Positions 34,165 through 41,494 of a stretch of 64,000 nucleotides of DNA are shown in pieces. The position numbers were made by a program, and so were the translations under genes. Positions within the stretch are counted from its first letter, which is position 1; the number at the start of each line of letters is the position of its first letter. The notes under the pieces were generated by a model. That model saw only the letters and a program-made list of their open reading frames with translations, was not told the DNA's origin and did not search any database. Source of the DNA: Mucilaginibacter sp. (lineage in GTDB: Bacteria > Bacteroidota > Bacteroidia > Sphingobacteriales > Sphingobacteriaceae); contig NZ_JAQBOC010000094.1 of assembly GCF_028288225.1 (NCBI RefSeq), positions 62,001 through 126,000 of the forward strand. The letters are read 5' to 3'.

Positions 34165-34728
34165 CTAATTCAACGCCGGGTCTTCAGGAAAATTAGCAAT
34201 GTGAGCATATCGCTGCCCTAATCCTATTACCACCTCACGCCACAAGGTTTCTTCATTTTGTGAAAACATGGTATCAATATTTAATTGCTTAGCAACAATC
34301 CAGCTGTCTTCTTTGATCTCATCATCCAGTTGTTTGGGGATCCAACCGGAATACCCGGTAAAAAACCTTATTTCACCGGCATTTAACTGGTAGCTTGTGA
34401 TTAGTTCTCTAACCGCTTCAAAATCCCCACCCCAAAATACACCATCGGCTATTTCAATGCCATCAGCAATTTTCTCAGGACAGCGGTGAATAAAATGAAG
34501 CGTGTTACCGGCTACCGGGCCGCCAATAAAAACGGGAATCTCAGAATATGACAAATCGGGCAAAATATCACCCAGTAAAAATTCGCTTGCATGGTTCAGA
34601 ATAAACCCCATAGCGCCTCCTTCAGAATATTCTGTCAATAAAATTACCGCCCTTTTAAAATTCGGATCTACCATAAATGGCTCCGATATTAATAAGCGTC
34701 CTGCTGCTGCCGAAATAGAACTTAGCAT
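34165..34728 (-). CDS. YqgE/AlgH family protein
   Basis: The product is a 187-residue cytosolic protein of the YqgE/AlgH family, widely conserved but without established biochemistry. Family features are GRLLISEPFMVDPNFKRAVILLTEYSEGGAMGFILNHAS at the N-terminus, the PVFIGGPVAGNTLHFIH strand and the FFTGYSGWIPKQLDDEI region. The length matches (about 185-190). It is divergent from pdxH, with 230 bases of AT-rich DNA between them in which only the pdxH promoter is recognised. Confidence 0.93.
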   Translation of the reverse strand: MLSSISAAAGRLLISEPFMVDPNFKRAVILLTEYSEGGAMGFILNHASEFLLGDILPDLSYSEIPVFIGGPVAGNTLHFIHRCPEKIADGIEIADGVFWGGDFEAVRELITSYQLNAGEIRFFTGYSGWIPKQLDDEIKEDSWIVAKQLNIDTMFSQNEETLWREVVIGLGQRYAHIANFPEDPALN

Positions 34729-34924
34729 AAGGGTTTAATTTTGGTTTAATATAACAAGTATTGCAAAAATAAGTCTAGTTTTTGAAAAAAGAGCCAAAAA
34801 TCAATCCCGAACAAATGAAATATAAAAAATTAAACTTATTAACGATAAATTCACAAAGAAAGTTCTCTCTCTTGATATTTTATTTTTAATATTTCTTTAC
34901 TCCTGGTTCCTGGTTCTCCTACTC

Positions 34925-34953
34925 TTGGTTCTATTTATTAATTTGTAAGTTTG
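34925..34953 (+). promoter_or_regulatory. Bacteroidota-type promoter of pdxH-nuoC
   Basis: TTG at 34925-34927 and TAAGTTTG at 34946-34953, with an 18-base spacer, match the -33/-7 consensus. The box ends five bases before the pdxH ATG at 34959, so the leader would be very short. Confidence 0.5.
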
Positions 34954-34958
34954 CAGGG

Positions 34959-35606
34959 ATGAATCAGGATAAATTAGAAAGCATAAGAGAGGATTACACA
35001 GCATCCTCATTATTAGAAAGCAACACCAAAGCCGACCCGATAAAACAATTCGAGATTTGGTTTAATGAAGCACAGGAAGCGGCTGTTCCTGAACTTAATG
35101 CTATGAACCTTGCAACTGCAACACATGACGGAAGGCCATCGGCAAGAATTGTTTTGCTTAAAGGCGTTTATAATGATGGTTTTGTTTTTTACACCAATTA
35201 CCTGAGCCGTAAAGGTAAAGAGATCACCAAAAATCCGGTATGCGCACTTACCTTTTTTTGGCCGTCAATGGAAAGACAGGTACGTATTGAAGGCACTCTG
35301 GAGAAATTAAGTAAAGAGCAATCTGAAAAGTATTTCCAATCGCGCCCTAAAAACAGCCAGATTGGCGCTGTGGTATCTCCGCAAAGCCAGGAGATTGAAA
35401 GCCGCGATGTTTTAGAAAAAAAATGGGATGAGTTAGCTATCGAATACACCGATAAGGAAGTGCCTAAACCATCGTTTTGGGGTGGCTACATTGTAAAGCC
35501 CCGTATGATTGAATTTTGGCAAGGTAGAACTAGCAGGTTGCATGACCGGATAGCTTACAAAAAGATAGACAATAAAAACTGGAAAAAAGTACGGTTAGCG
35601 CCATGA
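34959..35606 (+). CDS. pdxH: Pyridoxamine 5'-phosphate oxidase
   Basis: PdxH is an FMN enzyme that oxidises pyridoxamine or pyridoxine phosphate to PLP. The 215-residue product has the expected opening LDSIREDYTASSLLE-like helix, ARIVLLKGVYNDGFVFYTNYLSRKGKEI (FMN phosphate and substrate lysine), RQVRIEGTLEKLS, FQSRPKNSQIGA, and the C-terminal signature EFWQGRTSRLHDRIAYKK ending in LAP. The length is typical. Its TGA overlaps the nuoC ATG (ATGA), so nuoC is translationally coupled to it, which is not the usual complex I context. Confidence 0.95.
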   Translation: MNQDKLESIREDYTASSLLESNTKADPIKQFEIWFNEAQEAAVPELNAMNLATATHDGRPSARIVLLKGVYNDGFVFYTNYLSRKGKEITKNPVCALTFFWPSMERQVRIEGTLEKLSKEQSEKYFQSRPKNSQIGAVVSPQSQEIESRDVLEKKWDELAIEYTDKEVPKPSFWGGYIVKPRMIEFWQGRTSRLHDRIAYKKIDNKNWKKVRLAP

Positions 35607-36100
35607 GTTTTGAAGAGATTAAATTATTACTCACTGAAAAATTTGGACCTGGTGTAATTATCGGCGAAGAAACAGGTGGCCTGCAACCCGCTTTGCTTAT
35701 TGCCCCGGCTAGCATTGCCGAAGTTTGTCTTGAGTTGCGTAATAATTCAAATACTTATTTTGATTTTTTGAGCAGCCTTACAGGTGTTGATTATGGCGTT
35801 GAAGCTAAATGCTTTGGCGTAGTTTATCACTTGGCATCTATCCCCTATCAAACACAACTTACATTAAAGGTAAGCGCAGACAATGATCGCGATCTTAACG
35901 ATCTCCCGGCTTTCCCCAGCATAACATCTGTTTACCGCACCGCCGACTGGCACGAACGCGAAGCTTATGACCTTGTTGGAATATTTTTTGAAGGCCACCC
36001 TGACCTTCGCCGTATTTTATTACCTGATGACTGGGAGGGTTTCCCATTACGTAAAGACTATAAAACAGCGGAGTATTATAAGGGGATAAAGATAGATTAG
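35603..36100 (+). CDS. nuoC: NADH-quinone oxidoreductase subunit C
   Basis: This is a peripheral-arm subunit of complex I. The 165-residue product shows the 30-kDa subunit signature ERE-AYDLVGIFFEGHPDLRRILLPDDWEGFPLRKDY and the preceding TADWHE. It is separate from nuoD, unlike the fused NuoCD of enterobacteria. The gene is coupled to pdxH by an ATGA overlap and sits 8.7 kb from nuoB and 1.2 kb from nuoD. The last codons and stop (GAT TAG) begin a word repeat. Confidence 0.95.
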   Translation: MSFEEIKLLLTEKFGPGVIIGEETGGLQPALLIAPASIAEVCLELRNNSNTYFDFLSSLTGVDYGVEAKCFGVVYHLASIPYQTQLTLKVSADNDRDLNDLPAFPSITSVYRTADWHEREAYDLVGIFFEGHPDLRRILLPDDWEGFPLRKDYKTAEYYKGIKID

Positions 36101-36230
36101 TTTTTTTAAGAGATTAGAGACCAGAGGTTAGAGATTAGTTACGCTTTGTAAAATTTCCCCTAATCTCTGGTCTCTAACCTCTGATCTCCATTCCCAACTA
36201 ACCTCTGATCTCCAGCCTCTAATCACTAAC
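36094..36230. repeat. Word-repeat palindrome (AGATTAGAGACCAGAG family) after nuoC
   Basis: It starts in the nuoC stop (GATTAG). The left arm 36110-36140 (AGATTAGAGACCAGAGG) pairs with the right arm 36160-36187 (TAATCTCTGGTCTC), and another complement lies at 36196-36230. This should terminate the pdxH-nuoC transcript. Confidence 0.7.
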
Positions 36231-36307
36231 TATAACCTTTTAAATATCAATACCGTACAAGCCTGTACAACTTTTGTAACAATCAACTAAAAACCAATTT
36301 TTGTACT

Positions 36308-37150
36308 ATGGATATTATAAGAAGAGATAACATTTCTTATGAAGAGTTTATGGAAGAGCATTATAAACCAGGCATTCCGCTGGTTTTTACTAATGCGTCA
36401 AAAGTTTGGAAAGCAAACGGACTTTTTAGCCCGGATTGGTTTAGAGAAAATTATCCCGAGCGGGAAACCGATTGCAGGGGAACAACCTACAAAATGAAAG
36501 ATATAATGGATATGGTTGAAACCAGCACGGCAGAAAAGCCTGCTCCCTATCCTATTATATTTAATATCCCGGAAACTTTACCCGAAATAATGCCATTGAT
36601 TGACCCGCTCGATCTGCATTATGCTTCACCGAACTGGCTTAAAAACCCTATGTTCAGGGTTGGCAAATGGGGTGGCGCCACCGAACTATTTATTGGAGGA
36701 GCTGGCGGCAAGTTTCCATATTTACATATTGATTATTATCACCTGAATGCCTGGATAACCCAGTTATATGGCGAAAAACGGTTTACTGTATTTCCGCGCG
36801 GCCAGGATGATATGCTTTATCCCCGCCCTGGCGATCCATGGCGCTCAGAATTAAATATTTTTGAACCTGATTTTGAAAAATTCCCAAAATATAAAGATGC
36901 AACACCTATCCATTTTACGGTAGGCCCGGGCGAAACATTATTTATTCCATTTGGAACATGGCATAGCGCGTATTCTTTAACACCAACCATTTCTGTAGCT
37001 TTTGATACATTGAACAGCAAAAATCATAAAGAATTTATGAAAGATGTATGGACTTTCAAAAGCCGGCAGAGCAAAGTTAAGGCCGTTGCTATGTATAGCT
37101 ATGCATGGCTGGCTACCCAAAGCAGCAAACTTAAAGAGAGTTTTGCCTAA
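36308..37150 (+). CDS. JmjC/cupin-like Fe(II)-2-oxoglutarate oxygenase
   Basis: The product is a 280-residue protein of the Cupin_8/JmjC-like class. The metal triad is readable: HID at 140-142 (YLHIDYYHLNAW) and the distal His219 in FGTWHSAYS. PLVFTNASKVWKANGLFSPDWFRENYP is the usual N-terminal part of these hydroxylases. Bacterial relatives hydroxylate proteins or small molecules, and the substrate here is unknown. It lies between nuoC and nuoD but has its own terminator, so it is probably expressed independently of complex I. Confidence 0.85.
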   Translation: MDIIRRDNISYEEFMEEHYKPGIPLVFTNASKVWKANGLFSPDWFRENYPERETDCRGTTYKMKDIMDMVETSTAEKPAPYPIIFNIPETLPEIMPLIDPLDLHYASPNWLKNPMFRVGKWGGATELFIGGAGGKFPYLHIDYYHLNAWITQLYGEKRFTVFPRGQDDMLYPRPGDPWRSELNIFEPDFEKFPKYKDATPIHFTVGPGETLFIPFGTWHSAYSLTPTISVAFDTLNSKNHKEFMKDVWTFKSRQSKVKAVAMYSYAWLATQSSKLKESFA

Positions 37151-37211
37151 AGAGAATATAGTTTGATTTCGGAAGTTCCATTTCGGGATTAGTAATTATA
37201 ATTTATCAGTT

Positions 37212-37243
37212 CGCCCGTAGATTAGTAACTACGGGCGTTTTTT
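37212..37243 (+). terminator. Strong Rho-independent terminator after the JmjC-like gene
   Basis: CGCCCGTAG (37212-37220) pairs perfectly with CTACGGGCG (37229-37237) and is followed by TTTTTT. It separates the JmjC-like gene from nuoD, which therefore needs its own promoter. Confidence 0.9.
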
Positions 37244-37274
37244 ATTTATGTACGACTCATCCGGTAGAATTTCC

Positions 37275-37282
37275 TAAATTTG
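37275..37282 (+). promoter_or_regulatory. -7 promoter box of nuoD
   Basis: TAAATTTG fits TAnnTTTG and lies 32 bases after the terminator of the preceding gene. No good -33 element is visible. The following ~60 bases are TCCGAAAT-type repeat words that would form the leader. Confidence 0.45.
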
Positions 37283-37342
37283 AAATCGAAATTAAGACAA
37301 TTCAAAATCCGAATTCGAACATCTGACATCCGAAATAAAAAA

Positions 37343-38542
37343 TTGGCTACACATCCCAAATACGATACCGCTTTAAACAATTACTATCAAAAGATAGCTG
37401 ATGCAGCTACCGAAGACATGGTGCTGAATATGGGGCCGCAGCATCCATCAACCCATGGCGTTTTGCGGCTGGAACTGATAACTGATGGCGAAATAGTTAA
37501 AGAAGTAATCCCGCACATCGGATATTTGCATCGCTGCTTTGAAAAACATGCAGAATCATTAACCTACCAGCAAACCATCCCTTTTACCGACCGAATGGAT
37601 TACCTGGCATCAATGAACAACAGCCACGCTTTTGTTATGGGTGTTGAGCGGATGATGGGCATTGATAAAGAAATTCCAAAACGTATTGAATACATCAGGG
37701 TGCTGGTGTGCGAGTTAAACCGCATAGCATCGCATCTTATTGCCATTGGAACCTATGGCATTGATATTGGCGCCTTTACCCCTTTTTTATGGTGCTTCAG
37801 AGACCGGGAGCATATTATGGGCATGCTGGAATGGGCATCGGGCTCGCGAATGCTGTACAACTATATTTGGGTTGGCGGTTTATTTTATGATCTGCCGGTG
37901 GGTTTTGAAGAACGCTGCAGCGAGTTTGTAACCTATTTTAAACCCAAAATGGTTGAGCTTAACCAGCTTTTAACAGATAACCAGGTATTTATTAGCCGCA
38001 CAGCAAATGTTGGTGTTTTACCGCTTGATGTAGCCATTAATTACGGTTGCTCTGGCCCCATGCTGCGCGGATCGGGCCTCAAATGGGATTTGAGGCGTAT
38101 TGATAATTATTCTGTTTACCCTGAACTTGAGTTTGATGTACCGGTAGGTAAAGGCGAAATGGGTACCGTTGGCGACTGTTGGGACCGCTACAAGGTGCGC
38201 GTTGATGAGATCGAACAATCCCTCAAAATGATAGAGCAATGCCTTAGCCGCCTTCAAAACGAATTAAAACGCACGCCTGATTTTGATCCGCGCTCAAAAA
38301 TGCCGCGTAAAATTACTCCAAAAGCACAGGATTATTATGTAAGGTGCGAAGGGGCAAAAGGCGAACTTGGTTTTTATTTTATGGCCGATGGCAGATCTGA
38401 GATCCCAACACGTGTAAAAGCCCGTGCACCCAGCTTTAGTAACCTGTCTGTACTGCCCGAAATAGCCAAAGGAGTAATGATTGCCGACATGATTGCTATA
38501 GTTGGCTCTATTGATTTTGTGCTGGGCGAGGTGGATAGATAA
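37343..38542 (+). CDS. nuoD: NADH-quinone oxidoreductase subunit D
   Basis: This 49-kDa-type subunit forms the quinone pocket of complex I together with NuoB. It shows NMGPQHPSTHGVLRLELITDGE, the quinone-site His/Tyr region, PHIGYLHRCFEKHAE, MGVERMMGI and the C-terminal DMIAIVGSIDFVLGEVDR, the last being the almost invariant family end. I choose the TTG at 37343 (ATHPKYD...), because the longer frame starts inside the -7 box and reads repeat DNA. An ATG at residue 26 of this version (MVLNMGPQ) is an alternative. The length is 399 residues. No nuoE-N genes follow. Confidence 0.93.
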   Translation: MATHPKYDTALNNYYQKIADAATEDMVLNMGPQHPSTHGVLRLELITDGEIVKEVIPHIGYLHRCFEKHAESLTYQQTIPFTDRMDYLASMNNSHAFVMGVERMMGIDKEIPKRIEYIRVLVCELNRIASHLIAIGTYGIDIGAFTPFLWCFRDREHIMGMLEWASGSRMLYNYIWVGGLFYDLPVGFEERCSEFVTYFKPKMVELNQLLTDNQVFISRTANVGVLPLDVAINYGCSGPMLRGSGLKWDLRRIDNYSVYPELEFDVPVGKGEMGTVGDCWDRYKVRVDEIEQSLKMIEQCLSRLQNELKRTPDFDPRSKMPRKITPKAQDYYVRCEGAKGELGFYFMADGRSEIPTRVKARAPSFSNLSVLPEIAKGVMIADMIAIVGSIDFVLGEVDR

Positions 38543-38578
38543 ATGTGCGGATGCGGAATGTGTAGATGTGCGAATGAA
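38543..38578 (+). repeat. GCGGATGTGCGAATG word repeat after nuoD
   Basis: ATGTGCGGATGCGGAATG-like words start on the base after the nuoD stop. The same family follows the iscS stop at 54590-54627. No complementary arm is seen here. Confidence 0.55.
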
Positions 38579-38628
38579 AAGGTCTTTAAAGTCTCCCCCT
38601 ACCTGGGATTTAGAAGGGGCTTAAAAAA

Positions 38629-38659
38629 CATGGCGCTATGAATAAATCACAGCGCCATG
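38629..38659. terminator. Hairpin between nuoD and the protease gene
   Basis: CATGGCGCT (38629-38637) pairs with AGCGCCATG (38651-38659). A second small stem, AACTAT/ATAGTT followed by TTTT, lies at 38659-38678. It is placed between convergent genes and can serve both. Confidence 0.6.
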
Positions 38660-38686
38660 AACTATATAAATAGTTTTTTGGGATCT

Positions 38687-39787
38687 TTATTGATTATAAA
38701 CTCTCACCATAAAAACATAGTTCCCCAGTTTCTTGATCTGCTGCGGACGGGTTAACCCGGCTAAAATATTTTTATTATTAACATTTAAAGTACCATTTAA
38801 TGAGTCGGCAGGAATATCTTTTATTGCTTTTAATAAGTATCCTGATTTTATTGCAAAAGCCGTACCTTCCATATGTGTTTGCTTCGCATCAATAATACCA
38901 ATTAAATTACCCTTATTATCTAATAATGGGCCACCGCTATTTCCCGGGTTTACAGGTATTGAAATTTGGTAAGCAGTAGTATCGCCTTGATAACCAGTAC
39001 TTGCAGTTAAAAACCCGGGACCCAAAACAATAGCATCACGCGGATAACCAATTGTGAAAACATTTTCACCAATGTCGGTTTCTGCTTTCTTAACACTATA
39101 AGGTATGGCGCCCAAACCCTTAAATGAAGGATCATTGATTACTAAAATAGCAATATCAGTTTGGGGTTCAGCGTATACCAGCTTAGCCCTGAATGATTTG
39201 CCGTCTATATTTTGCACATGCAAGGAATCAGCATCTTTAATAACATGAAAATTGGTAACTATGTAGCCGTTTGATGATAAAGCAAAGCCTGTTCCCCTGA
39301 AATTACCGGGATTATCATTAACCTTACCATGGGTATTAAGATTATTAATCTTATTATCCAGTTTATCAGTCACCTTTTTTATGTTCGCTACTTCGCCTCT
39401 CAATTTTAAATAATTTGTTTCGCGGTTATTTAAATAACCTGTAAAAAACAAAGTACATAAAACAGCAAATATAGCTATTGATGCAGCTACAGATATTTTT
39501 GAATGATGGTTGCGCCACATGCTCACTATCCATGACGGATGGATCATCAGCTCATCTTCTAAAGCATGCACATCAATCTCATCATGTATGGCATCCAGGC
39601 GTTTCTCAAGCTCCAATCGTTCGCCGTACTGCTTTATCAGGTTGGTGAAATGTTTGTGCTCGGCTACTTTAGTGTTAACAGAGGTATCCTCGTTCCGAAG
39701 TGCTTCGAAACGTGCACGCTCATCCTTGGTCATCTCCCCATTAAGATACCGCTCAATTGTTTCGGTCAACTGGTTATTCTCGCTCAT
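38687..39787 (-). CDS. Membrane-anchored trypsin-like serine protease with anti-sigma-like N-terminus
   Basis: The product has 366 residues. Residues 1-95 are cytosolic, acidic and helical (TIERYLNGEMTKDERARFEAL), like the N-terminus of Bacteroidota anti-sigma factors. One membrane helix lies at about 98-118, followed by a coiled segment and a periplasmic trypsin-type domain with triad His181 (TNFHVI), Asp211 (TDIAIL) and Ser284 (GNSGGPL), as in DegP/HtrA. There is no PDZ domain. It starts 13 bases behind the ECF sigma gene. The arrangement suggests that protease and anti-sigma functions are in one polypeptide. Confidence 0.85.
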   Translation of the reverse strand: MSENNQLTETIERYLNGEMTKDERARFEALRNEDTSVNTKVAEHKHFTNLIKQYGERLELEKRLDAIHDEIDVHALEDELMIHPSWIVSMWRNHHSKISVAASIAIFAVLCTLFFTGYLNNRETNYLKLRGEVANIKKVTDKLDNKINNLNTHGKVNDNPGNFRGTGFALSSNGYIVTNFHVIKDADSLHVQNIDGKSFRAKLVYAEPQTDIAILVINDPSFKGLGAIPYSVKKAETDIGENVFTIGYPRDAIVLGPGFLTASTGYQGDTTAYQISIPVNPGNSGGPLLDNKGNLIGIIDAKQTHMEGTAFAIKSGYLLKAIKDIPADSLNGTLNVNNKNILAGLTRPQQIKKLGNYVFMVRVYNQ

Positions 39788-39800
39788 CTCTTTTCTCTCC

Positions 39801-40370
39801 TTATTTTTGCTGAAAAAACAATTTCTTCAGCCTTTGCAGGCATTTATACTTTTGGGTTTTGGCATTATCTGCATTGGTATACCCAAAGTTTTCGCAGATC
39901 TCCTGCATCGATCTGTTATTTATATAAAAATCTTCTATAATAGTTTTACAAGGTTCACCTAATGACTGAAGTGCGTTCCCCATTTTATTAAACTGGATAT
40001 CCCGCTCATTATTCTTTTCAGTTTCATCATCAACAGACAAATACTCCTGGAAGTCTTTAATATCGCCCCCATACCTATTCATTTGTGTAAGCCTTTTAAG
40101 CCAAAGCCGCCTGCAAATTGAATAAATGTAGGTTTTAAGCTTACTGCTCAACTCAAAGTCACCGGTTTTAACTTTATTATAAAGAACAATTATGGCTTCC
40201 TGGTAAATGTCTTTAGCATCATCACTATTGCCATTGTTATTAATAACCAATTGTAATATCATCGGAAAATAGGCGATATACAGCCGCTTTAACACATTTT
40301 CCGAATTATTAAGAATACCAAGAATAACTTCACTATCTGTAGGTATTCCGTTGTTTAACTCTTTACTCAC
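39801..40370 (-). CDS. ECF-type RNA polymerase sigma factor
   Basis: The product has 189 residues with sigma-70 region 2 (ILQLVINNNGNSDDAKDIYQEAIIVLYNK, followed by LKTYIYSICRRLWLKRL) and region 4 (LGEPCKTIIEDFYINNRSMQEICENFGYTNADNAKTQKYKCLQRLK). The start is GTG (40368-40370), giving MSKELNNG. It is the first gene of a two-gene operon with the membrane protease, 13 bases downstream. By the standard ECF arrangement the second gene should control it. No extracytoplasmic promoter consensus could be defined here. Confidence 0.88.
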   Translation of the reverse strand: MSKELNNGIPTDSEVILGILNNSENVLKRLYIAYFPMILQLVINNNGNSDDAKDIYQEAIIVLYNKVKTGDFELSSKLKTYIYSICRRLWLKRLTQMNRYGGDIKDFQEYLSVDDETEKNNERDIQFNKMGNALQSLGEPCKTIIEDFYINNRSMQEICENFGYTNADNAKTQKYKCLQRLKKLFFQQK

Positions 40371-40450
40371 TACTTAATACTATTTATGCGAAATTGTAAC
40401 CCATTATTGATAAAAAAAAATTAAAACTAAAATAAATCCACTTTTCATTT

Positions 40451-40648
40451 GATTGAAGGATTAGTTGATTGAGTTAGACTAAGTTAGCTTAGGTCGAATA
40501 AGTTTTCCCAATTACTCTTTCAGCCTGCTGCAATTTCATAAATCTATCGTTAAAGTCTTATACGTTAAATAGCTATTTGCAAAACATATCAGGCCCAACC
40601 AAATCTAACATATTCAACTTTATCAACCTAATCCAACTCAATCAACCG
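40451..40648. repeat. Loose word-repeat palindrome (TTAGTTGATTGAGTTAGAC family)
   Basis: The left side (40451-40500) repeats GTTGATTGAGTTAGA words. The right side (40594-40648) contains complementary AATCTAACA, TCAACCTAATCC and CAACTCAATCAACC words. It fills most of the 415-base gap upstream of the sigma gene and the first small lipoprotein gene. Nothing else is visible there apart from the element at 40725-40753. Confidence 0.5.
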
Positions 40649-40724
40649 GTTTAAAGGTTGATAGCTCTTTTTATCTTGAAATATCTACTATAACCATAGA
40701 TTTTATATTTTTTTTAAAATTGGT

Positions 40725-40753
40725 GGGTTACCTTTTTCAACTTCAGGTATTAA
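40725..40753 (+). promoter_or_regulatory. Conserved upstream element, copy 1
   Basis: GGGTTACCTTTT followed by TTCAGGTATTAA lies 32 bases before the ATG of the first small lipoprotein. An almost identical block (41059-41087) lies 35 bases before its paralogue. It may be a shared promoter or leader element kept after gene duplication. Confidence 0.55.
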
Positions 40754-40785
40754 TGCTACAAACACTCACATTTAAATTATAAAAA

Positions 40786-40983
40786 ATGAAAAATTCATTC
40801 AAATTAGGTTTCGTAGCTTTAGTAATTGCTGTTTCTGCTGCTGCTTGTGGCGGTAAAAGCACTAGCGGTTCTTCTGATACAACTGTAAAAGTTGATTCAA
40901 CTGTTAAGAAAGATTCAGTAGTTAAAGTTGACAGTACTGCTGTTAAAGCTGACACAACTAAGAAAGATACAACCAAGAAATAG
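40786..40983 (+). CDS. Tiny Lys/Asp/Thr-rich lipoprotein, paralogue 1
   Basis: The product has 65 residues: a lipoprotein signal MKNSFKLGFVALVIAVSAAAC with lipobox Cys21, then a disordered-looking tail of VDST, KKDS and DTTKK repeats. No folded domain is present. The next gene encodes a close paralogue, and the upstream DNA is duplicated as well. Similar small lipoproteins with charged low-complexity tails are common but uncharacterised in Bacteroidota. They may coat the membrane or act as spacers; this is inference. Confidence 0.75.
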   Translation: MKNSFKLGFVALVIAVSAAACGGKSTSGSSDTTVKVDSTVKKDSVVKVDSTAVKADTTKKDTTKK

Positions 40984-41058
40984 TTTCTCCAGGTTTTTCT
41001 GTTAATTTTTTAGTTTTTACACTTTCAAAAGGTAATCTCTGGTTTTTTTTTAAATCAT

Positions 41059-41087
41059 GGGTTACCTTTTGCTTTTTCAGGTATTAA
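41059..41087 (+). promoter_or_regulatory. Conserved upstream element, copy 2
   Basis: GGGTTACCTTTT and TTTTTCAGGTATTAA repeat the element at 40725-40753 and lie 35 bases before the second small lipoprotein gene. An oligo-T tract precedes both copies. Confidence 0.55.
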
Positions 41088-41122
41088 GGTAAACTATTTA
41101 ATCACTTAAAAAGAAAATTAAC

Positions 41123-41335
41123 ATGAAAAATTCATTCAAAATGGGCGCTTTAGCCTTAGTTATCGCAGTTTCTTTCGCTGCTTGTAAAGGTAAATCTGAT
41201 TCAGCTGCTGCTGATTCAGCTAAAATGGACTCAGCTAAAATGGATTCAGCTAAAATGACTGATACATCTAAGAAAACAGTTGATACAGCTGCTAAAAAAG
41301 ACACCACTAAAAAAGACACTACTAAAAAAATGTAA
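41123..41335 (+). CDS. Tiny Lys/Asp/Ser-rich lipoprotein, paralogue 2
   Basis: The product has 70 residues with signal MKNSFKMGALALVIAVSFAAC (lipobox Cys21), nearly identical to paralogue 1. The tail contains three DSAKM repeats and two DTTKK repeats. The tail repeats are direct at DNA level, so their number may change by slippage. A strong terminator follows within 20 bases. Confidence 0.75.
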   Translation: MKNSFKMGALALVIAVSFAACKGKSDSAAADSAKMDSAKMDSAKMTDTSKKTVDTAAKKDTTKKDTTKKM

Positions 41336-41353
41336 TTTCATTTTTAGTAAAAG

Positions 41354-41389
41354 CAAAAACGCCTGGTTAGCAATAGCCAGGCGTTTTTG
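41354..41389 (+). terminator. Rho-independent terminator after the second small lipoprotein
   Basis: CAAAAACGCCTGG (41354-41366) is exactly complementary to CCAGGCGTTTTTG (41377-41389) and is followed by TTTTA. It closes the small lipoprotein locus. Confidence 0.88.
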
Positions 41390-41494
41390 TTTTATTCATT
41401 TTTCTTGTATCCATTTTGAAGCTGTTATATCTGCTTTAAAATATTTCGGGCTTATTCAAATAGATAATTAATTTTACCGGCAACAAAAAAGCAA

